A stretch of DNA of 12,952 bases from NCBI GenBank assembly GCA_016780605.1, contig JADHLS010000053.1, positions 1 to 12,952 on the forward strand. The letters run 5' to 3'. A program made the position numbers and the translations under genes. This DNA comes from Reyranella sp. (GTDB lineage Bacteria > Pseudomonadota > Alphaproteobacteria > Reyranellales > Reyranellaceae). The notes beneath the pieces were generated by a model. The model was not told where the DNA came from, ran no database searches, and saw nothing but the letters and a program-made list of their open reading frames with translations. Below, one piece after another: positions 6,647 through 12,952 of the stretch (positions are counted from its first letter, which is position 1; each line of letters begins with the position of its first letter).

Positions 6647-7771
6647 GTGACGGCGACGTCTGCCAGGGCGGGGTTTGCTTGCCGGCGCAACGCGACCGGC
6701 ATGGCGCTGCTCGTATTGCTTGTGGTGCCGACCTTCTCGCTCGGCGGGTGCGAACGGCAGACCAAGGCCAAGGCGGTCGAACCGCGTCCCGTGCGCACCA
6801 TCACCGCTGCCAAGGGCGGCACAGGCGAGACGGTCATCCTGACCGGCCAGATCAGCGCGGAGAACGAGGCATCGCTCTCCTTCCGCATTGGCGGCCGCAT
6901 CATCGAACGCCTGGGCAACGTCGGCGATCGCGTCGAACCGGATCAGGTGCTGGCCAAGCTCGATCCGCAGAACGAGCTCAATGCCCTGCGCTCGGCACAG
7001 GCGGCGCTGTCGGCGGCCGAGGGGCGCGTGACTGAGACGGTGAACGCCTACGAGCGACAGAAGGTCCTGCTGCCGCAGGGCTTCACGACCCAGGCCCTTT
7101 ACGACCAGGCCGAGCAGGCTTTGCGAACGGCCCGGTCCCAGCTCGACAACGCCGAGGCCCAGCTGCACATCGCCAAGGACCGCGTCAGCTACACCCAGCT
7201 CAAGGCCGGCGTCACGGGTTCGATCACGGCGCGCACCGCCGAGTCGGGCGAGGTCGTGCAGCCGGGACAGACGATCTTCCAGGTCGCCCGCCAGGATGGC
7301 CGCGACGCCGTGTTCGATGTGCCGGCGCAGGTGATCCGCTCCGCCCCGCCCGACCCCAAGGTCGTGGTGTCTCTGACCGACGATCCGTCCATCACCGCCA
7401 TCGGCAGGGTGCGCCAGGTGGATCCCCAGGCCGACCCCATCACGCGCACGTTCCGCGTGCGGGTCAGCCTGATCGATCCGCCGGCCGCGATGTTCCTTGG
7501 CGCCACGGTCAAGGGGCGCATGGAGCTCGAGGCGACGCCCGGCATCACCCTGCCGGCCAGCGCGCTCACGCGCATCAACGGGCAGCCCGCGGTGTGGCTG
7601 GTCGACCCGAAGGACATGACGGTCTCGCTGCACAACGTCGAGATCGGCCGCTTCGATCCGGGCAGCGTGCTGGTCGCGCACGGTCTTGAGGGCGGTGAGG
7701 TGGTGGTCACCGCCGGGGTGCAGGCGCTTCATCCCGGACAGAAGGTGCGCCTGCTCGGTGCCGCGCCGTGA
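6647..7771 (+). CDS. RND efflux periplasmic adaptor lipoprotein (HlyD/AcrA family), 374 aa
   Basis: This is the membrane-fusion subunit of a tripartite RND pump; it bridges the inner-membrane pump and an outer-membrane channel. It has a lipoprotein signal: basic RR at 13-14, hydrophobic 19-32, lipobox SLGG-C with Cys35, predicting an acylated periplasmic protein. The first lipoyl half lies at about 75-108 (SLSFRIGGRIIERLGNVGDR) and a coiled-coil hairpin at about 110-180. The second lipoyl half lies at about 183-215 (GSITARTAESGEVVQPGQTI), a beta-barrel at about 220-298, and the membrane-proximal domain from 300 to the end. The GTG start at 6647 is preferred over ATG 6701, because the later start would remove the positive residues a signal peptide needs. 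It follows the SHOCT gene by 4 nt and overlaps the pump gene by 4 nt (GTGA). Substrates cannot be read from the sequence. Confidence 0.93.
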   Translation: MTATSARAGFACRRNATGMALLVLLVVPTFSLGGCERQTKAKAVEPRPVRTITAAKGGTGETVILTGQISAENEASLSFRIGGRIIERLGNVGDRVEPDQVLAKLDPQNELNALRSAQAALSAAEGRVTETVNAYERQKVLLPQGFTTQALYDQAEQALRTARSQLDNAEAQLHIAKDRVSYTQLKAGVTGSITARTAESGEVVQPGQTIFQVARQDGRDAVFDVPAQVIRSAPPDPKVVVSLTDDPSITAIGRVRQVDPQADPITRTFRVRVSLIDPPAAMFLGATVKGRMELEATPGITLPASALTRINGQPAVWLVDPKDMTVSLHNVEIGRFDPGSVLVAHGLEGGEVVVTAGVQALHPGQKVRLLGAAP

Positions 7772-10700
7772 GCGGCTTCAATCTCTCCGAATGGGCCCTC
7801 GGACACCGGGCGTTCACCTGGTTCCTGATGATCGTCGTGACGGCCGCCGGCCTGTCGGCCTATTTCGGCCTGGGCCGCAACGAGGATCCCGCCTTTACCT
7901 TCAGGACGATGGTGGTGCAGGCGGCCTGGCCAGGAGCGACCCTGGACGACACGCTGCAGCAGGTAACCGAGCGGCTTGAACGCAAGCTGCAGGAGACCCG
8001 CGGGCTCGACTTCCTGCGAAGCTATACGGTACCCGGACAGACCACCATCTTCGTCAACCTGAAGGGCTCGACCCGGGCGGCGGAGGTCCCGGACGTCTGG
8101 TACCAGGTGCGCAAGAACATCGGCGATATCCGCCACACCCTGCCCGCCGGCGTGGTGGGACCGGGCTTCAACGACGATTTCGGCGACACGTTCGGCCTGA
8201 TCTACGCCTTCACCGCTGATGGCTTCAGCCACCGCGAGCTGCGCGACTACGTCGAGACCGTGCGGTCGCGACTGCTGAACGTGCCCGACGTCTCCAAGAT
8301 CGAGATCATCGGCGCGCAGGACGAGCAGATCTTCATCGAGTTCTCGACGGCACAGCTCGCCGGGCTCGGCATCGACCGAGCCGCCCTGATCGCGGCGGTC
8401 CAGGCACAGAACAGTGTCGTTCCGGCCGGCGCCGTCCAGACCGACAAGGAACGGTTGCTGCTGCAGGTGTCGGGCGCCTTCCGCTCCGAGCAGGACATCC
8501 TCAAGGTCAGCTTCCTGTCGAACGGGCGCATGATCCGGTTGCGCGACATCGCCGAGGTGCGCCGCGCCTATGCCGATCCGCCGCAGCCGATGTTCCGCGT
8601 CAACGGCAAGCCTGCCATCGGGCTTGCCATCGCCATGCGCAACGGCGGCGACATCCTGGCCCTCGGCAGCAACGTGGCGGCCGAGGTCGAGAACGCCGTC
8701 GTCGATCTGCCGCTCGGCATCGAGCCCATCCTGGTCTCCGACCAGCCCACCGTCGTCGATCATGCCATCGGCGAGTTCACCACATCCCTTTGGCAGGCCA
8801 TCGCCATCATCATGGCGGTGAGCATAGTCAGTCTGGGAATTCGGCCAGGCGCCATCATTGCGGCGTCCATTCCGCTCACGCTCGCCATAACCTTTCCCAT
8901 CATGCAGTATCTCGGCATCGATCTGCAGCGCATCTCACTAGGTGCATTGATCATCGCACTGGGTCTGCTGGTCGATGACGCGATGACCACGGTCGATGTC
9001 ATGACCACGCGGATCGCGGAGGGAAAAAGCAAGGAAGAGGCGGCGGCCTTCGCGTACAAGACGGTGGCCTTTCCGATGCTGACGGGCTCCTTCGTGACGG
9101 CAGCGGGGTTTGTGCCCATCGGATTTGCGCAAAGCTCGGCCGGCGAGTACACCTTCTCGATATTCGCCGTCGTGACCATCACGCTGTTCGTGTCGTGGTT
9201 CGTGGCGGTACTGTTCGCGCCCCTGCTCGGCGTGCTGCTGCTGAAGCCGCCGAAGCCCAGCGAGCCGGCCAAGCCCAACATCGTGCTGCGGATCTTCCGC
9301 ACCTTCCTGGTCGGGGCAATGCGCGTGCGCTGGATCACAATCGGCATCACCGTGGCGAGCCTGGTCGCCGCCTTCCTGGCCTCGCCCTTCGTGCCGCGCC
9401 AGTTCTTCCCGGCGTCCGACCGGCCCGAGTTGGTGGTCGACCTGACCCTGCCGCAGAACGCCTCGATCTATGGCAGCGACACGGTCGCGGGCCAGCTCGA
9501 CGCCTTCCTGGCGAAGGATCCCGACGTCGAGCGCTGGAGCACCTACATCGGGCGCGGCGCCATCCGCTTCTACCTGCCGCTCGACGTCAAGCTGCCCAAC
9601 GCTTTCTTCTCCCAGGCGGTCGTGGTCGCCAAGGACGTGGCGGCGCGCGACCGCCTGCAGGCCAAGATCGAGAAGCTGATGTCCGAGCAAATGCCGAGCG
9701 TGGTTGGCCGAGTCTTTCCCCTCGAGCTGGGCCCGCCCGTGGGCTGGCCGGTGCAGTACCGCGTGAGCGGACCAGACCTTTCCCAGGTGAGATCGATCGC
9801 ACTAAGGCTTGCCGAGGCTTTGGGCAACAATCCCAACATCCGCGAGATCAGCTACGATTGGATGGAGCCCGCCCGTCAAGTGCGCGTCACCATCGACCAG
9901 GACAAAGCAAGGCTGCTTGGGCTGAGTTCGCGCGCGATCGCCGAGGCCATCAACGCCCTGATGGCGGGTACCGCCATCACCCAGGTGCGTGACGACATCT
10001 ATCTCATTCCCGCCATCGTCCGCGCCCTCGACGAGCAGCGCAGCTCGCTGTCGACGCTGCGCGCCCTGCAGTTGCCGCTGGCCGACGGGCGCACGGTGCC
10101 GCTGAGCCAGGTGGCGACCTTCGACTTCAAGCAGGAATATCCGCTGATCTGGCGGCGCCAGCGCGTGCCGACCCTCACCGTGCTGGCGGACGTTCCGCCC
10201 AGCGTGTCGCCCACGAGCGCCGTCGACGCGCTCGCGCCGGCTATCGACAAGCTGCGCCACAGCCTTCCCAAGGACTACCGCATCGCCGTCGGCGGCACGG
10301 TCGAAGAGAGTGAAAACTCGCAGGCGTCGGTTTTCGCCAAGGTGCCGCTGATGCTGCTGCTGATGCTGTTCTTCCTGATGGCGCAGCTCCACAGTTTCAG
10401 CCGCCTGTTCCTGGTCCTGAGCGTTGTCCCGATGGGGCTGATCGGCATCGTCTTTACGTTGCTCATCGTCGGCAAGCCGTTGGGCTTCGTTGCCATTCTC
10501 GGCATCCTTGCCCTGTTCGGCATGATAGCGCGCAACGCTGTCATTCTCATTGAGCAGATCGAGACCGAACGAACAAAGCGGGTGCACGTTTGGGACGCGG
10601 TCGTGGAAGCTACAGTGCTGCGCTTCCGGCCGATCATGCTGACAGCGATCTCGACCGTCCTGGGATTCATCCCGATCGCCGCCGACGTGTTCTGGGGGCC

Positions 10701-10833
10701 GATGGCCTTCGCCATCATGGGCGGACTGTTCGTCGCCACCTTGCTCACGCTGATCGTGCTGCCGGCGCTCTATGTTGCGCTATACCGTATCCGGGAGCCG
10801 TCGCGCGAGCCGGCGACGGCCGTCGCCGCATGA
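7768..10833 (+). CDS. RND efflux pump, inner-membrane permease (AcrB/HAE family), 1021 aa
   Basis: This is a proton-driven export pump of full length for the family, with two repeats each comprising a membrane helix, a large periplasmic porter domain and further helices. TM1 (HRAFTWFLMIVVTAAGLSAY) is followed by the NEDPAFTFRTMVVQAAWPGA entry typical of the family. TM4 (GALIIALGLLVDDAMTTVD) carries the paired proton-relay aspartates Asp403-Asp404, matching AcrB Asp407/408. Repeat two begins near residue 520, and the TM10 segment reads FGMIARNAVILIEQI. AcrB has the relay Lys940 there; this protein has Arg922. The start is GTG 7768, overlapping the adaptor stop by 4 nt. No outer-membrane channel gene is within the window. 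It belongs to the broad HAE-1 multidrug group rather than the heavy-metal group by its lack of recognisable HME motifs. The substrate is unknown. Confidence 0.94.
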   Translation: MSGFNLSEWALGHRAFTWFLMIVVTAAGLSAYFGLGRNEDPAFTFRTMVVQAAWPGATLDDTLQQVTERLERKLQETRGLDFLRSYTVPGQTTIFVNLKGSTRAAEVPDVWYQVRKNIGDIRHTLPAGVVGPGFNDDFGDTFGLIYAFTADGFSHRELRDYVETVRSRLLNVPDVSKIEIIGAQDEQIFIEFSTAQLAGLGIDRAALIAAVQAQNSVVPAGAVQTDKERLLLQVSGAFRSEQDILKVSFLSNGRMIRLRDIAEVRRAYADPPQPMFRVNGKPAIGLAIAMRNGGDILALGSNVAAEVENAVVDLPLGIEPILVSDQPTVVDHAIGEFTTSLWQAIAIIMAVSIVSLGIRPGAIIAASIPLTLAITFPIMQYLGIDLQRISLGALIIALGLLVDDAMTTVDVMTTRIAEGKSKEEAAAFAYKTVAFPMLTGSFVTAAGFVPIGFAQSSAGEYTFSIFAVVTITLFVSWFVAVLFAPLLGVLLLKPPKPSEPAKPNIVLRIFRTFLVGAMRVRWITIGITVASLVAAFLASPFVPRQFFPASDRPELVVDLTLPQNASIYGSDTVAGQLDAFLAKDPDVERWSTYIGRGAIRFYLPLDVKLPNAFFSQAVVVAKDVAARDRLQAKIEKLMSEQMPSVVGRVFPLELGPPVGWPVQYRVSGPDLSQVRSIALRLAEALGNNPNIREISYDWMEPARQVRVTIDQDKARLLGLSSRAIAEAINALMAGTAITQVRDDIYLIPAIVRALDEQRSSLSTLRALQLPLADGRTVPLSQVATFDFKQEYPLIWRRQRVPTLTVLADVPPSVSPTSAVDALAPAIDKLRHSLPKDYRIAVGGTVEESENSQASVFAKVPLMLLLMLFFLMAQLHSFSRLFLVLSVVPMGLIGIVFTLLIVGKPLGFVAILGILALFGMIARNAVILIEQIETERTKRVHVWDAVVEATVLRFRPIMLTAISTVLGFIPIAADVFWGPMAFAIMGGLFVATLLTLIVLPALYVALYRIREPSREPATAVAA

Positions 10834-10874
10834 CGCCGGTCCCGGTCCTGGTGGTGACGGACAACCCGCGATGA
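10830..10874 (+). other. 14-codon mini-ORF linking pump and mnhE
   Basis: ATG at 10830 overlaps the pump stop (ATGA) and its TGA at 10872-10874 overlaps the mnhE start (ATGA at 10871). The encoded peptide is MTPVPVLVVTDNPR. It could couple translation across the 37-nt gap, or it could be chance; there is no clear ribosome-binding site and the peptide resembles nothing I know. Confidence 0.2.
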
Positions 10875-11344
10875 GCACGACGGTCGCCATCGGCCGGGCC
10901 ACGTTGTTCTTCGCCCTGTGGCTGATGATTGCCGGTTACCGGCTCGCCGACGTTCCGGTTGGCGTGGCCGCGGCGGCGCTCGCGACATGGGCAAGTCTCC
11001 GCCTGATGCCTCCCGGCACCTTGCGACTGCGCCTGTGGTCGCTCGCATCGTTCGGCGTGCACTTCCTTGGTCAGTCGGTGAGCGCCGGCATCGAGGTCGC
11101 GTGGCTCGCGCTCAGGCCATCGATGCCGCTGCGTCCCGGCTTCGTCACCTGGCGCCCCCGCCTGCAATCGGCCAGCGCGCGCAATGCCTTCTGCGCCGTA
11201 TCGAGCCTGCTGCCCGGCACGTTGCCAGCCGGATCCGATGACGATGGCGCGCTGTTGATCCACTGCCTCGACGTCGACCAGCCAGTCGCCGATAACCTCA
11301 CCGCCGAGGAACAGCTGTTCGGCCGGATGATCGGCCATGACTGA
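10871..11344 (+). CDS. mnhE: Na+/H+ antiporter subunit E (MrpE/MnhE), 157 aa
   Basis: This is an accessory membrane subunit of a multisubunit Mrp-type monovalent cation/proton antiporter. Membrane helices lie at about 9-24 (RATLFFALWLMIAG), 26-44 and 56-80. The cytoplasmic C-terminal half has the family hallmark RNAFCAVSSLLPGTLPA followed by ALLIHCLDVDQP (about 104-138). The length is normal. The start at 10871 follows the RND pump by 37 nt with only a weak ribosome-binding site (GACGGA), consistent with translation coupled to the upstream genes. The C-terminus overlaps the next gene by 8 nt. Confidence 0.92.
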   Translation: MSTTVAIGRATLFFALWLMIAGYRLADVPVGVAAAALATWASLRLMPPGTLRLRLWSLASFGVHFLGQSVSAGIEVAWLALRPSMPLRPGFVTWRPRLQSASARNAFCAVSSLLPGTLPAGSDDDGALLIHCLDVDQPVADNLTAEEQLFGRMIGHD

Positions 11345-11609
11345 CTTCCTGCTCGCCGCCGCCGGCTTCATCCTCCTGACCGTGGCCATCGGCCTGGCCC
11401 GCATCCTGCGCGGGCCTGAGAACGTAGACCGCACGATGGCCGCCCAGCTCCTGGGGACGGGTGGAATCGCCACCCTGCTGCTGGCGGCTGCGGCCACCGG
11501 CGTCCGTGGCGCCGAGGATGTCGCCCTGGGGCTGGCCTTGCTCGCGGCCTTTGCCTCGGTCGCCTTCGTGACCAGCGTGACGCCGCCCTCCGGCGACGAT
11601 CCATCATGA
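11337..11609 (+). CDS. mnhF: Na+/H+ antiporter subunit F (MrpF/MnhF), 90 aa
   Basis: This is a small membrane subunit with three predicted helices (about 4-22, 38-55, 60-78). The conserved segment ARILRGPENVDRTMAAQLLG (21-40) is the MrpF signature (R-x-L-R-G-P-x-x-x-D-R). Its start lies inside the end of mnhE (8-nt overlap) and its stop overlaps mnhG by 4 nt (ATGA), so the E-F-G block is translationally coupled. The subunit is needed for assembly of the antiporter in known Mrp systems. Confidence 0.92.
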   Translation: MTDFLLAAAGFILLTVAIGLARILRGPENVDRTMAAQLLGTGGIATLLLAAAATGVRGAEDVALGLALLAAFASVAFVTSVTPPSGDDPS

Positions 11610-11896
11610 GCGTCGCCGACATCTTCACTGTCGTCGCAGTCGGCGCCGGCTGCTTCTTCTTCCTGGCCGGCACCGCGGGATTGCTGCGCTTCCCCGATTC
11701 GCTGACGCGCCTGCATGCGCTCACCAAGGCCGACAATCTCGGCCTTGGCCTGATCGTGCTCGGCCTGCTGCCGCAGGCGACCGGCCTTTTGGGCGCGCTG
11801 AAGCTCCTTGCCGTCTGGGTGCTGGTGCAGCTGTCGAGCGCGACGGTGGCCCAGGTCATCGCCCAGGCGCTGCGCCGCCGCGGACCGTCGTCATGA
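11606..11896 (+). CDS. mnhG: Na+/H+ antiporter subunit G (MrpG/MnhG), 96 aa
   Basis: This is a small three-helix membrane subunit of the Mrp complex. The central motif GLLRFPDSLTRLHALTKADN (about 24-43) is the family signature (RFPD-x-x-x-R-x-H-A-x-x-K). Helices are at about 4-22, 44-61 and 62-85. It starts at ATG 11606, overlapping the mnhF stop, and ends overlapping the next gene by 4 nt. Length and motifs are normal. Confidence 0.93.
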   Translation: MSVADIFTVVAVGAGCFFFLAGTAGLLRFPDSLTRLHALTKADNLGLGLIVLGLLPQATGLLGALKLLAVWVLVQLSSATVAQVIAQALRRRGPSS

Positions 11897-12846
11897 CGGT
11901 GCTCGAGGCCCTCGACATCGGCCTCGCTGCCCTCGTCCTGGCGGTCGCCATCTGGACGATCGCCGCCCGTGAGCTCTTCGCCGCGGTCGTGGGCTACGTC
12001 GCCTATGGCCTGCTGCTGTCCCTGGTCTGGGTCCGCCTGTTCGCGGTCGATGTCGCGCTGACCGAAGCGGCGATCGGCAGCGGCGTGACCGGCGTGCTGC
12101 TGATCACCGCCGCGATGCGCCTGCGCCACACCGATCCACAGCCGGTGGCGGAACAGCCCGGTCCTGTGATGCGCTTCGCGGCGGCGGTCCTCTGCATCGT
12201 CATTGCGGCGGCGCTCGCCGCCGGCGTGCTCACGATGGCCGATCCCGGCCCGACGCTGGCGCCCGACGCAGCACGCCACCTGGCCGAAACCGGGCTCGGC
12301 AATCCGGTCACCGCCGTCCTGATGACCTGGCGTGCCTTCGACACGATGCTGGAAAAGGTCGTGCTGATCCTCGCCGTGATCGGCGTCTGGTCGCTGGCGG
12401 ACGATCGTGCCTGGGGCGGCGTCGCCGGCCCGCGACCGCTGCCGCATCAACAGGGTCCCCTCGCCTTCTTCGCGCAGTTGCTGCCGCCGGTTGGCATCGT
12501 CGTTGCGATCCACATCGTCTGGGTGGGCGCCAACGAGCCCGGTGGCGCCTTCCAGGGCGGCGCCCTGCTGGCGGCAATGGCGATGATCGTCATGATGTCG
12601 CGGCTGGCCGGGGCGCCGCCGGTCGATCGCCGCTGGCTGCGCATCGCCCTGGTCGCGGGACCGGCGATGTTCCTCGTGATCGGCGTCATGGGCTTTTTCG
12701 TGGCTGCCGGTTTCCTCGCCTACCCCGATGGCATCGCCAAGCCGCTGATCCTGTTCATCGAGGCGTTCATGGTGCTCTCCATCGCCGTGACGCTGCCCCT
12801 GCTCGTCATCGGACCGCCGGACCGGCTGCCGTCCGGGAAGCCATGA
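11893..12846 (+). CDS. MbhD-MbhE-MrpB three-domain fusion antiporter subunit, 317 aa
   Basis: This is a membrane subunit of the Mrp antiporter combining parts that are separate in archaeal Mbh-type clusters. Residues about 5-77 are a DUF4040/MbhD domain (YGLLLSLVWVRLFAVDVALT then EAAIGSGVTGVLL), equivalent to the C-terminal part of MrpA. Residues about 93-170 resemble MbhE, also part of MrpA's C-terminus: a helix at 93-115, then GNPVTAVLMTWRAFDTMLEK, which keeps the R-x-x-D-T-x-x-E pattern, and a final helix. Residues about 188-307 are MrpB/MnhB, with four helices and the loop GANEPGGAFQGGALLAAMA, matching the family's N-x-P-G-G-G-F-x-G-G with one Gly changed to Ala. It starts at ATG 11893 (4-nt overlap with mnhG) and its stop overlaps mrpC. 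It is often annotated simply as subunit B or as an MnhB-related protein. Confidence 0.85.
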   Translation: MTVLEALDIGLAALVLAVAIWTIAARELFAAVVGYVAYGLLLSLVWVRLFAVDVALTEAAIGSGVTGVLLITAAMRLRHTDPQPVAEQPGPVMRFAAAVLCIVIAAALAAGVLTMADPGPTLAPDAARHLAETGLGNPVTAVLMTWRAFDTMLEKVVLILAVIGVWSLADDRAWGGVAGPRPLPHQQGPLAFFAQLLPPVGIVVAIHIVWVGANEPGGAFQGGALLAAMAMIVMMSRLAGAPPVDRRWLRIALVAGPAMFLVIGVMGFFVAAGFLAYPDGIAKPLILFIEAFMVLSIAVTLPLLVIGPPDRLPSGKP

Positions 12847-12952
12847 CCGCGCCGATCCTCGCCGGGCTGACAGGTGCCGCCCTGATCGGCCTCGGCATCT
12901 ACGGCCTCCTGGTCCTCGCCCATCCGCTGCGCAAGCTGCTCGCCTTCAATCT
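12843..12952 (+). CDS. mnhC: Na+/H+ antiporter subunit C (MrpC/MnhC, NuoK-like), partial
   Basis: Only the first 36 codons are in the window; the gene runs off the right edge. The ATG at 12843 overlaps the previous stop (ATGA). The visible part, MTAPILAGLTGAALIGLGIY followed by GLLVLAHPLRKLLAFNL, has a first helix and the G-(I/L)-Y-G-L-L...R-K-L-L-x-x-N-L pattern of MrpC/NuoK proteins. Its place directly after the MrpB domain is the standard order. D-type proton-pumping subunits are expected next. Confidence 0.8.
   Translation, partial: MTAPILAGLTGAALIGLGIYGLLVLAHPLRKLLAFN

Noticed and set aside
7729..8763. Long minus-strand open frames opposite the RND adaptor and pump (also 6563-7732, 8938-9690, 9802-10587)
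   Set aside because: Asp/Gly/Arg/His-rich shadows of a strongly supported coding sequence; no recognisable motif.
11368..12513. Long minus-strand open frame opposite mnhF, mnhG and the MbhD-E-MrpB fusion gene
   Set aside because: Very Arg/Asp/His-rich and opposite three recognisable Mrp genes.

Overview
The window is GC-rich, densely coded DNA from what looks like an alphaproteobacterium, most likely of the Hyphomicrobiales (Bradyrhizobium-like). The grounds are the family content: a PATR-type autotransporter with an extended signal peptide, a DUF992 remnant, an AraC regulator with a FeaR/AraC-like N-terminal domain, and GTG/ATGA-coupled operons. The genus cannot be fixed from sequence alone.

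Left half (35-5660, minus strand): a surface-protein locus. Read in the direction of transcription it runs araC-type regulator (4644-5660), autotransporter adhesin of 1056 aa (1352-4522), then a 343-aa outer-membrane beta-barrel protein (35-1066). The two outer-membrane genes carry nearly the same leader: a stretch of about 120 bp upstream of each (1085-1204 and 4541-4661) aligns with one single-base gap. It sits at the same distance from each start codon and contains a perfectly conserved 29-bp core built from two GTCCC half-sites 20 bp apart. A weaker version of the core, in the opposite orientation, lies upstream of araC itself (5790-5816). The simplest reading is a small AraC-controlled surface regulon with autoregulation. 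No experiment supports this yet.

Middle (5661-6261): an intergenic zone with the araC control region and a broken DUF992 gene (5962-6209). The broken gene keeps its ribosome-binding site, its signal peptide and, in another frame, its conserved C-terminus, but has lost the middle.

Right half (6262-12952, plus strand): a tightly packed gene series with gaps of 37 nt or less and several 4-8 nt overlaps. It encodes a small two-helix membrane protein with PLDc_N and SHOCT domains, an RND efflux adaptor lipoprotein, an RND inner-membrane pump, and then Mrp-type cation/proton antiporter subunits E, F and G, a tripartite MbhD-MbhE-MrpB fusion, and the start of MrpC cut by the window edge. The order E-F-G-A'(C-terminal part)-B-C resembles the Mrp half of archaeal Mbh-type complexes rather than the A-B-C-D-E-F-G order of Bacillus. 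Proton-driven export and Na+/H+ exchange may therefore be expressed together. No TolC-like outer-membrane channel and no D-type (NuoL/M/N-like) subunit is present in the window; the latter are expected downstream.

I see no tRNA, rRNA, CRISPR array, insertion sequence or attachment site. The least ordinary observations are the twin AraC-type leaders, the decayed DUF992 gene, the RND-Mrp gene series and the three-domain Mbh-like fusion.
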